Shown piece by piece: positions 1 through 6,761 of a DNA stretch of 7,950 nt (its first letter is position 1; each line of letters starts with the position of its first letter). Under the pieces are notes generated by a model, which had not been told where the DNA came from, did no database searches, and was given only the letters and a program-made list of their open reading frames with translations. The position numbers and the translations under genes are program-made. Origin of the DNA: Hyphomonadaceae bacterium (GTDB lineage: Bacteria; Pseudomonadota; Alphaproteobacteria; Caulobacterales; Aquidulcibacteraceae); the NCBI GenBank assembly GCA_025458365.1, contig JALOSP010000144.1:1-7950 (forward strand). Reading direction: 5' to 3'.

Positions 1-37
1 AGCGCCAATCTGACTTTTCAAGATAACGGAACATCCC

Positions 38-1931
38 ATGATCACGCTTTCCTTTCCCGATGGTGCCGCCCGTCAGTTCGAACCCGGCATCACGCCGCTG
101 GCCATTGCCGAGGGCATTTCCAAGGGCCTGGCCAAGAAGGCCGTGGCGGCCAAGATCAACGGCGGCTGGTGGGACCTGACCCGGCCCTTGCACGCGGATG
201 CAAGGTTCGAACTGGTGACCCGTGACACGCCAGACGGTCTGGAAGTCATCCGCCATGACGCCGCCCACGTGATGGCGCAGGCCGTCCAGGAACTGTTTCC
301 TGGCACGCAAGTCACCATCGGGCCGACGGTCGAGGATGGCTTCTATTACGATTTCAAGCGCGACCACCCATTCTCGACCGATGACTTCGAGGCCATCGAG
401 GCCCGGATGCGCGCTATCGTCGACGCCGATCTGCCGATCACGCGTGAGGAATGGGACCGTGAGGACGCCATCGCCCACTTCAACAGCATTGGCGAGACCT
501 TCAAGGCCCGGATCATTGACGACATCATCCCGCCGGGTGAGGCGATCAGTGTCTACCGTCAGGGCAATGACTGGAAGGATTTGTGCCGGGGTCCGCACCT
601 GCCATCCACCGGGCGGCTGGGCAAGGCGTTCAAGCTGATGAAGCTGGCCGGTGCCTATTGGCGCGGTGATCAGAACAACGAACAGTTGCAACGCATCTAT
701 GGCACCGCCTGGGCCGACGAGAAGCAACTGGCCGAACACCTGCACCGTCTGGAAGAGGCCGAAAAGCGCGACCACCGCAGAATAGGTCGCACCATGGACC
801 TGTTCCACATGCAGGAAGAGGGCCGGGGCATGGTGTTCTGGCACCGCAAAGGCTGGGTGCTGTGGCAAGTGGTGGAGCAATACATGCGCCGCCGCCTGAC
901 CGCAGAGAACTATCAGGAGGTCAAGACGCCACAGGTGCTGGACCGTTCGTTCTGGGAGAAGTCCGGCCACTGGGAGAAGTATCAGGAGAACATGTTCACC
1001 TGCCACACGGTGGAGGGCGAGGAGCTGTCGCTCAAGCCGATGAACTGTCCGGGCCACGTGCAGATCTTCAAGTTCGGCCAGCGTTCCTACCGCGAACTGC
1101 CCCGGTTCGTTGCACGGCCTGATGCGGGTGCGCGCTTTCACCCAGGATGACGCCCACATTTTCTGCCGCGAAGACCAGATCGAAAGCGAGACCACCGCCT
1201 TCATCGAACTGGCCCGCTCGATCCACGCCGATTTCGGCATGGAAACCGCCTACATCGCGCTGGCCACCCGCCCGGAAAAGCGCGCGGGCTCCGATGAGTT
1301 CTGGGACAAGGCCGAGGCCCAGATGGCCAATGCCGCCAAAGCGGCGGGCGTTGAGCCTGTCATCGCTGAAGGTGACGGCGCCTTCTATGCGCCCAAGCTC
1401 GATTTCGTGGTGAAGGATGCCATCGGTCGCGAATGGACCTGTGGCACGATCCAGCTGGACTACGTACTGCCTGACCGGCTGGGCGCCGAATACACCGGGG
1501 AGGATGGCGCCAAGCACAAGCCGGTCATGCTGCACCGCGCCATCCTCGGGTCGTTCGAGCGCTTCATCGGGATCATGATCGAAAACTATGCCGGGGCCTT
1601 CCCGCTGTGGCTGTCGCCGGTCCAGGTGGTGGTGGCCACCATCACGTCGGAGGCTGATGATTATGCCCGTGATGTGGTGGAGCGGCTCAAAGACGCCGGC
1701 ATCCGCGCAGAACTCGACGTCCGCAACGAGAAGATCAATTACAAGGTCCGCGAACATTCCCTCGCCAAGGTCCCGGTGCTGGCGGTCGTCGGCAGGCGCG
1801 AGGCCGAGGAAGGCAAGCTCGCCATCCGCCGCCTGGGCTCGCAGGCGCAGACGATCCTGACCCTGGACGAAGCGCTAGTGACTCTGGTGAACGAGGCCCT
1901 GCCGCCGGACCTGGCGCGGGCGCGCGGGTAG
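38..1931 (+). pseudogene. thrS: Threonyl-tRNA synthetase, disrupted by an internal frameshifting deletion
   Basis: This enzyme charges tRNA-Thr with threonine in the cytoplasm, using ATP. The first reading frame (38-1150) shows the N-terminal TGS domain (residues 1-60) and the editing domain with HxxxH (His73, His77) and CRGPH (Cys183, His187). It then enters the class II catalytic core, with the zinc cysteine in MNCPGH (Cys337). At about 1100-1106 family similarity jumps to another frame, which runs to the TAG at 1929-1931. That part carries [16 protein letters not shown] and MLHRAILGS (the two histidine zinc ligands) and the C-terminal anticodon-binding domain. Compared with the remembered E. 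coli protein, 15 residues (LRMAEFGSCHRNEPS) are replaced by one base, implying a ~44-bp loss that includes the motif 2 arginine (Arg363 in E. coli). Restored length would be about 645 aa, normal for ThrRS. As written, translation stops at 1148-1150 after 15 shifted residues. The start is ATG 38, with a weak purine stretch (cggaac) upstream. Identity is certain; whether the lesion is real is not. Confidence 0.93.
1100..1106 (+). other. Deletion junction in thrS
   Basis: Up to the CCC codon at 1100-1102 the protein matches ThrRS in frame 1 (SYRELP). From GGT at 1104 it matches in another frame (GSLHGLMRV). One base, C1103, stands where about 45 bases are expected. The run of four Cs at 1100-1103 would fit a deletion between short C-rich microhomologies, since the lost end probably read Pro-Ser before the Gly. 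The lost sequence itself is inferred from family alignment, not seen. Confidence 0.8.
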
Positions 1932-1937
1932 GGACCA

Positions 1938-1989
1938 ACAGGAGCGCGCGCTTCCAGCGCGCATGCGTGCTGAAAGCACGCGCTCCTGT
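1938..1989. repeat. Palindromic element able to form a three-way junction
   Basis: The outer arms 1938-1946 (acaggagcg) and 1981-1989 (cgctcctgt) are perfect 9-bp inverted complements. Between them lie two perfect hairpins. One pairs 1947-1952 with 1956-1961 around a TCC loop. The other pairs 1966-1971 with 1975-1980 around a GAA loop. They are separated by CATG at 1962-1965, and each inner stem can gain one more pair by borrowing from the outer stem. The folded form is a closed stem with two arms. There is no U-run after it, so it is not a standard intrinsic terminator. It starts 7 bp after the thrS stop, between two convergent genes, a typical place for REP-like dispersed palindromes. Copy number cannot be judged from one window. 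Confidence 0.75.
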
Positions 1990-2032
1990 GGTGCGCTCAA
2001 GTGGGCCTGTCCCAGCCGCCTGCACGCTCGAT

Positions 2033-2067
2033 GCACGCGCTCCCCTTTTGCATGCCGGGACGCGTGC
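2033..2067. repeat. Second inverted repeat in the convergent gap
   Basis: The sequence gcacgcg (2033-2039) pairs with cgcgtgc (2061-2067). After one bulged base, tccc (2041-2044) pairs with ggga (2057-2060), leaving a 12-base loop. The left arm lies in an 11-base direct repeat, gcacgcgctcc, that also occurs at 1976-1986 inside the three-way-junction element, so this may be a degenerate relative. The hairpin sits just before the stop of the minus-strand CoA-transferase gene and could help end transcription from either side, but it lacks a T-run. Confidence 0.4.
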
Positions 2068-2075
2068 GGGGCCGC

Positions 2076-3218
2076 CTATGACACGACCCCGGCGGTTTTC
2101 AGCGTTGCCACTTCATTGTCGCTCAAGCCGAGGGCAGCGAGCACACTGTCGGTGTGTTCGCCCGGTTCCGGGGAGGGGCCGCGCGGGGTGAGGTCGTGTC
2201 CGGGGAAATTGATCGGGCCAGAAGGGCTTGCGCGTGTCGTTCCGTCACGGGCGGGCACGGCCGTGATGCCGCCAGCGGCAACGAACTGGGCATCCTCCAT
2301 CAATTCGCCCGGGGTCTGGACCGGGGACCAGACCACATCGGCGGCATCCAGCCTTGCGGCCAGCGTGGCAAAGGGCAGGGCGGACGCTGCCGCATCAAGG
2401 GCGGCAACGAGTGCCTCGCTGTTCTCGCGCCGGGCCCTTGCGCCAGCAAAGCGCGGGTCGGCGGCAAGGTCGGGCACGCCAAAGGCGCTTGCGATCTGGG
2501 GCCAGTCTGGATTGCCTGTGCGCGGCAGGACGCAGAGCCAGCGTTCGTCCTGCGAGCAAAAGAAGTTCATCAGCGGATTGATCGCCCGGCCGCGTGGCGG
2601 GGTGGACGCGATCCGGCCAAACCGCATCTGGACCGACAGGTCGCTGCCCAGCGTGTAGGTTGCCGCGCGCAGCAGGGAAGCATCGACCAGGCTGCCCTTG
2701 CCGGTCGTGGTCCGGTGGTGGAGTGCAGCCAGGATGCCGCTGACGGTGGACAGCGAACAGATGTGATCGCCCGCCCCGGTGCGGATCGGAAACGGCTCGC
2801 TGCCCTTTGGCGCTGTCAGTCTGGCCCAGCCCGAGCGCGACCAGAAAGAGGCCACATCAAAGCCCGGCTTTTCGGCGTCTGGCCCGGTGAGGCCATAGCC
2901 TGTGACGGAGGCATAGATCAGCCGGGAATTGGCTGCCATCAGGCTGGCCGGATCAAGTCCAGCCCGGGCAAGTGCCGCCGGGCGCACATTGGTCAAGAAC
3001 ACGTCTGCATCTGCCACCAGCCGGTGCATCAGCGCGCGCCCGGCCTCGGTGGCGGTGTCGATCCGGATCGAGCGCTTGCCGCGATTGTCCAGATCGAACA
3101 CCGGGTTTTCCGCGGTGTCATGGCCGATGCTGGCAAAGAACTGGCGGATCGGATCACCGCCCGGCGGCACAGGCGAATCAGGGCAGACACGCTGCACTTT
3201 CGGGAGTTCGACAATCAT
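2076..3218 (-). pseudogene. Family III (CaiB/BaiF) CoA-transferase, 5'-truncated
   Basis: Family III CoA-transferases move CoA between carboxylic acids through an aspartyl-CoA thioester intermediate. Family features here are GGDPIR, the NPVFDLDNRGKRSI stretch, VTGYGLTGP, and RTGAGDH with the nucleophilic aspartate encoded at 2766-2768 (equivalent to Asp169 of formyl-CoA transferase). GKGSLVDASLL and a normal C-terminus ending at TAG 2076-2078 follow. Family-like sequence begins only at about 3167. The usual opening, a GIRVLDLT...LGADVIKVE type Rossmann start of some 35-40 residues, is absent. The upstream codons do not resemble the family, and they overlap the start of the plus-strand DUF2336 gene. 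The ATG at 3216-3218 is in frame but shares bases with that gene's ATG and has no Shine-Dalgarno sequence; the frame stays open to another ATG at 3284. I infer a truncated, probably inactive gene. The substrate acid is unknown. Confidence 0.82.
3202..3206 (+). promoter_or_regulatory. Ribosome binding site for the first DUF2336 gene
   Basis: GGGAG lies 10 bases before the ATG at 3217-3219. It supports that start over the in-frame open sequence further upstream, which is antisense to the CoA-transferase gene. Confidence 0.55.
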
Positions 3219-4389
3219 GGGCGTGAGCACGCTGCGCATCACCTTGAGCGAGGACGATATCCGGTCGCTGATCAAGGGCGACACCGACGAGGATCGGGCG
3301 CTGGCTGCCTATCGCTTGTGTCGCCGGATCGAGACTTCTGAAATCACCGAGGAGGAACGCCATTTTGCCGAGGAAATCCTGCGGCTGGTGGTCGATGGCG
3401 CGGCAGAGCGCGTGCGCCGGGCGCTTGCGGTCACCCTGAAGTCATCGCCCAATCTGCCCGCGGATGTGGCCCGGAAACTGGCACACGACATTGAAGCCAT
3501 TGCGCTGCCGGTGCTGGAAAACTCCCCGACGTTGACTGATGAAGATCTGATCGAAATCCTGCAGGACGCCGAGCCTGCCCGTCAGCTTGCGATTGCCCGG
3601 CGCGACAGTTTGAGCGCCGAGGTGACTGACACCTTGTGTGCCCGCGGCGTCGAGCCTGCAATTTCGACAGCTCTGGCCAATGTGAAGGCGATTTTCTCGC
3701 AGGCCGGTTTGGAAGCCGCACTTGACCGGTTCCCATCATCGGCCCGGATGAAGGCTGCCATGGTAGAACGCCCGATCCTGCCATTGGGCGTGACAGAGAA
3801 GCTGGTTGCCATGGTGTCTGGGCAGGTGTTCGACCGGCTGGTCGAACGCCACGCGCTGCCCCCACAAATGGCAATTGATCTGGCCACTTCGACCCGCGAG
3901 CGGGCCACCATCGATCTGATCGGGCAGGCTGCAAACCAGCCTGATCTGGTGCGCTTCGTGCAGCAATTGAATCTGAACGGGCGCCTGACCCCATCATTCG
4001 TGCTGCGCGCGCTGTGTCTGGGCGAGGTCAAGCTGGTGGAGCATGCACTGGCCGAACTGGCCGGTGTGGTCCATCGCAAGGCCTGGATCCTGGTCCATGA
4101 TGGCGGCGTCATGGGGTTGCGACGGATCTATGACCGGGCGGGCATGCCGCCAACGCTCTATCCGGCTTTCCGCACCGCGATCGATGTGCTGCACCAGACC
4201 GAATTTGATGGCGGTGTTGCCGACAAGGAACGGTTCCGCCGCCGGATGATCGAACGTGTGCTGACCCGGTTCCAGTCGATCCCGCACGATGATCTGGCTT
4301 ACCTGCTGGAAAAGCTGGATTTTGCCCGGCTGGAAACCCTCGATCAGGAAGGCACGCCCGGCGATGCACCACTGGCCCGCACGGCCTGA
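3217..4389 (+). CDS. DUF2336 domain protein (copy 1)
   Basis: This is a 390-residue, predicted soluble, mostly helical protein with no signal peptide or membrane segment. Roughly residues 60-270 resemble DUF2336, a family of degenerate helical repeats common in Alphaproteobacteria and without an assigned biochemical role. Key stretches are PNLPADVARKLAHDIEAIALPVL, then SPTLTDEDLIEIL (residues 103-115), then RQLAIARRDSLSAEV (122-136). The same pattern of helix, P-x-L-x-D-x-x-L-[IV]-E-I, then an R/K-rich segment recurs in the protein encoded at 6762-7802, so the two are paralogues. The start at 3217 is favoured by the GGGAG at 3202-3206. Residues 1-55 are acidic, with a DED/EEE-rich character. 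The gene is transcribed towards the EAL gene, with the two stop codons 13 bp apart, and its 5' end abuts the broken CoA-transferase gene. A role as a signalling scaffold is only an inference from context. Confidence 0.85.
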   Translation: MGVSTLRITLSEDDIRSLIKGDTDEDRALAAYRLCRRIETSEITEEERHFAEEILRLVVDGAAERVRRALAVTLKSSPNLPADVARKLAHDIEAIALPVLENSPTLTDEDLIEILQDAEPARQLAIARRDSLSAEVTDTLCARGVEPAISTALANVKAIFSQAGLEAALDRFPSSARMKAAMVERPILPLGVTEKLVAMVSGQVFDRLVERHALPPQMAIDLATSTRERATIDLIGQAANQPDLVRFVQQLNLNGRLTPSFVLRALCLGEVKLVEHALAELAGVVHRKAWILVHDGGVMGLRRIYDRAGMPPTLYPAFRTAIDVLHQTEFDGGVADKERFRRRMIERVLTRFQSIPHDDLAYLLEKLDFARLETLDQEGTPGDAPLARTA

Positions 4390-4402
4390 TCGGCCAGTTC
4401 TG

Positions 4403-5275
4403 TCAGGCGGCCGCCATCGCCTCGGGTAGTGTACGCGCCTGCTGCGCTGTTCCGGCCCCGACGGATCCGCCCGCCAGGAAGGCATAGGTCTCAGGATAGG
4501 GTAGCGGGCCGGACAGCAAGTCGCCCTGCACATGGGTGAAGCCGGCTGTCACGAAGCTGGCCAGCGCCTCGTCGGTTTCGGTACCGACTGCAATCACCGG
4601 CAGGCCCATCCTGCGGGCCTGATTGACCCTGCGCTGGAAAGCGCTGGCGTTCAGGGTCCGCAGTCGTTCGGCAACCCGCAGCAGGGTCAAGCCGCCGCAT
4701 TTCAGCTGTGTGAACAAGCCTTGGGGCAGGGTCTCCAGCTTCAGGGTCGGCACGCCTTTGGCGTCCAGTGCGAGGCCGAAGCCAGCAGCCCGCAAATCGC
4801 CAAGGCGCGCCAGCATGCCCCGGTCAAGGCTCAACAGGTGCTCTTCATTGACCTCCAGAACCACGTCCTCCGGGCGCGCACCATAATCGTGGACTGCGGC
4901 CACCGCATCGGCTGCCAGCGTGATATCGTGAAGATCCTCGCGCCCCAGATTGACCCCGACCGATACGCCGTAACCGGCCCGCCGCCAGCCTGCGATCGCG
5001 CCACCAGCCTGTTGCAGCATGGTGCGGGTCAAGTCAGCCAACAAACCTTCGCGCTGGGCAAGGCCTAGAAACACGCCTGGCAACAGCACCCCGAGGTTGG
5101 GGTGGTGCCAGCGCACCACGCCTTCAAAGCCTGTGATGGCCTGAGCGGCGATGTCAAATTGTGGCTGGAAGTGCAGGGCCAGACGGCCATCGGCAAGTCC
5201 GTTCAGCAATTCCTGCCTGGCGCTGGAGACGGGCCGGCTGATCATGGGTGGAAACCGGTCAGTCTTCAGTGGCAT
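4403..5275 (-). CDS. EAL-only domain protein with a degenerate active site
   Basis: This 290-residue protein is almost entirely one EAL domain (residues about 20-262). The family normally cleaves cyclic di-GMP to pGpG with two metal ions. Visible landmarks are LHFQPQFD (34-41), the signature E51-G-V in place of E-A-L, RWHHP, Asn109, Glu141 in EVNE, Lys192 and Gln250-Gly. However, the DDFG metal-binding loop reads D171-A-K-G, the following GTGYSS-type loop is not recognisable, and the AEGVE glutamate is Val230. Loss of these residues predicts little or no phosphodiesterase activity. A c-di-GMP receptor or protein-binding role is more likely. No GGDEF, PAS or membrane segment is present. I start it at the ATG at 5273-5275, which overlaps the end of the HPt gene by 17 bp. 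The frame is open further upstream to 5377, but that part is antisense-free sequence already used by the HPt gene. The overlap suggests translational coupling. Confidence 0.85.
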   Translation of the reverse strand: MPLKTDRFPPMISRPVSSARQELLNGLADGRLALHFQPQFDIAAQAITGFEGVVRWHHPNLGVLLPGVFLGLAQREGLLADLTRTMLQQAGGAIAGWRRAGYGVSVGVNLGREDLHDITLAADAVAAVHDYGARPEDVVLEVNEEHLLSLDRGMLARLGDLRAAGFGLALDAKGVPTLKLETLPQGLFTQLKCGGLTLLRVAERLRTLNASAFQRRVNQARRMGLPVIAVGTETDEALASFVTAGFTHVQGDLLSGPLPYPETYAFLAGGSVGAGTAQQARTLPEAMAAA

Positions 5276-5741
5276 AGCGGGCAACCTGGCTGGCCAGTTC
5301 GCCAAGCAGGGCCTTGCCAATCGGGTGGGAGGCTTCGCGCACATTTTGCCGGACCGCAGCCTGGATGGCGAGGACATGGCTGTCGAGCAGGGCCGCCGGT
5401 GCCTTGGCGCGGCCTTCAGGGCTGTCGATCAGCTTGCACAGCGAACTTGCGAACTGCGACACGATGGGGAAGCCATAGGTCGTCCCCAAGCCCTTCAGGT
5501 CGTGGGCCCGGCGGTAGAAATCTTCCATGTCGGCATCGCTGGAACCGGGCTTGCGGATCACGGCATGGGCGGCTTCCAGCTTGCGCATTTCCTCGTCCAG
5601 CCAGTCACCGAACTGATCTGACATCGAAGCGAGCGCCGCCTCGGCCCTAGCGATCGCTGCTGCATCGATACTGGCAAAGCGATTGCCCAACTTGGCTTTC
5701 AGCAGGTTGGGCGGGCGAAACGTCTCGGCGGGCTGCGACAT
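5259..5741 (-). CDS. HPt (histidine phosphotransfer) domain protein
   Basis: This 160-residue soluble protein carries an HPt-like motif around His80: FYRRAHDLKGLGTTYGF. In HPt domains the histidine of an HxLKG motif accepts and passes on a phosphoryl group between response-regulator receiver domains. The surrounding sequence is helical, as expected for a four-helix bundle (residues about 40-150). The N-terminal 25 residues look unstructured. There is no kinase or receiver domain attached, so it would depend on partners encoded elsewhere. The start at 5741 is chosen because a good AGGAG (5748-5752) lies six bases upstream; an in-frame ATG at 5828 lacks such support. Its stop overlaps the start of the EAL gene by 17 bp, making a functional link between the two likely. 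The nadK stop lies 96 bp upstream, in the same direction. Confidence 0.83.
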   Translation of the reverse strand: MSQPAETFRPPNLLKAKLGNRFASIDAAAIARAEAALASMSDQFGDWLDEEMRKLEAAHAVIRKPGSSDADMEDFYRRAHDLKGLGTTYGFPIVSQFASSLCKLIDSPEGRAKAPAALLDSHVLAIQAAVRQNVREASHPIGKALLGELASQVARYATED

Positions 5742-5747
5742 GAAATG

Positions 5748-5752
5748 CTCCT
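5748..5752 (-). promoter_or_regulatory. Ribosome binding site for the HPt gene
   Basis: Read on the minus strand this is AGGAG, six bases before the ATG at 5741-5739. It is the clearest Shine-Dalgarno sequence I noted in the window and decides the HPt start against the upstream ATG at 5828. Confidence 0.7.
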
Positions 5753-5837
5753 GTGATCGCAGCAGTCTGGCATTGGAGGGCTGAAAATTCGATGAAGACG
5801 CCTGTTGAACGGTGTGCAGATACTCCATCCGCCGATG

Positions 5838-6599
5838 CTAGACCGCGAATTGCTCGCTCAACATTCGCTCGTCCAGCGAGCGATCGTGATCGAACAGCAT
5901 CACCATGCCTTTTCCCCGGTCCTCCCGGATGGTGACGCCAGTGATCTCGCGGACTTCCTGGTTGTCAGCCGAAGCCGCGACCGGGCGCAATTTGGGATCG
6001 GCGACGGTAATCTCGATGACAGAGGTCTGGCGCAACAGCGCGCCACGCCAGCGGCGCGGCCGGAACACCGAAATGGGGGTCAATGCCAGCAAGCCGCAGC
6101 CAAGCGGCAGGATCGGACCATGAGCGGATAAATTGTAGGCGGTGGACCCCGCCGGGGTAGCAACCAGGATCCCGTCACAAGTGACGTCGGCCATCCGTTC
6201 TGCCCCATCGACCACGATCGACAATCGTGCTGTCTGGTGGGTTTCACGCAGCAAGGAGACTTCGTTGATGGCGTGGCAGCTGACCACGCTGCCATCCAGC
6301 CGTCGGGCTTCCATATGGAGCGGGTGCAGCACTGTGGCCCGTGCCTGCGCCAGCCGGGCAGGCAGGTCGTCTTCGCGATAGTCGTTCATCAAGAAGCCGA
6401 CAGTTCCGCGATTGAGGCCGAAGACAGGCACACCATCGGCCATGTGACGGCGCAGGGTTTCCAGCATCAGTCCGTCACCACCAAGGGCGACGATCACATC
6501 TGCAGTATCCTCGGAAACAGAACCATAGCGGTGGCGCAAGTGCAGCATTGCCTCGCGCGCCTCGGGGCGGGCGCTGCAGACGAAGGCAATCTTCTCCAT
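5838..6599 (-). CDS. nadK: NAD kinase
   Basis: NAD kinase phosphorylates NAD+ to NADP+ with ATP (or polyphosphate) in the cytoplasm and is the only known source of NADP in most bacteria. The sequence shows the GGDG signature at residues 40-43 (VALGGDGLMLETLRR), FGLNRGTVGFLMN (60-72), the INEVSLLRE motif (111-119) and the glycine-rich GILVATPAGSTAYNLSAHGPI (143-163). TPISVFRPRRWRG (174-186) follows. All core motifs are intact. The start at 6599 gives 253 aa, the usual size for alphaproteobacterial NadK, and its opening MEKIAFVCSARPEA fits the family's first strand. An in-frame ATG at 6689 would add 30 proline- and glycine-rich residues. Neither start has a convincing Shine-Dalgarno sequence. 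The gene lies between the second DUF2336 gene (162 bp upstream with this start) and the HPt gene, all on the same strand. Confidence 0.93.
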   Translation of the reverse strand: MEKIAFVCSARPEAREAMLHLRHRYGSVSEDTADVIVALGGDGLMLETLRRHMADGVPVFGLNRGTVGFLMNDYREDDLPARLAQARATVLHPLHMEARRLDGSVVSCHAINEVSLLRETHQTARLSIVVDGAERMADVTCDGILVATPAGSTAYNLSAHGPILPLGCGLLALTPISVFRPRRWRGALLRQTSVIEITVADPKLRPVAASADNQEVREITGVTIREDRGKGMVMLFDHDRSLDERMLSEQFAV

Positions 6600-6761
6600 C
6601 CTGCGGCGGGTGCCGCCCAGCCCTGCTGCGCCCTCATACGGGGTAGGTCTTGCGCTTGGCGGCTTGCTGGGTATTTCGGGCGTGTCCATGGCAAAGTGGT
6701 CGCCTCAATCGATAGGCCCCGTCAAGGCCTGCCGTCACCGGTCGAACGGTCAAGACGGGCT

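Noticed and set aside
1100..1110. Programmed ribosomal frameshifting in thrS
   Set aside because: The frames do not join seamlessly: about 15 conserved residues, including the motif 2 arginine, are absent, so a frameshift alone would not restore the enzyme.
1068..1757. Long minus-strand open frame (229 codons) antisense to thrS
   Set aside because: It is the shadow of the well-conserved thrS second half; its protein resembles no family I know.
1932..2075. Intrinsic terminator between the convergent genes
   Set aside because: Strong hairpins are present but no T-tract follows them on either strand, so a standard rho-independent terminator is not supported.
2929..3216. N-terminal extension of DUF2336 copy 1 upstream of 3217
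   Set aside because: This part is antisense to the CoA-transferase gene, is Arg/Ser-rich without family similarity, and a ribosome binding site favours 3217.
2154..3341. Long plus-strand open frame (395 codons) antisense to the CoA-transferase
   Set aside because: The minus strand carries clear CoA-transferase motifs; the plus-strand product is low-complexity Arg/Gly-rich, typical of a GC-rich shadow frame.
5742..5828. Longer HPt protein starting at the ATG at 5828
   Set aside because: The extra 29 residues look non-conserved and there is a strong AGGAG correctly spaced before the ATG at 5741.
6714..6730. Small hairpin aggcc/ggcct between DUF2336 copy 2 and nadK
   Set aside because: Only five base pairs with no T-run; easily expected by chance in GC-rich DNA.
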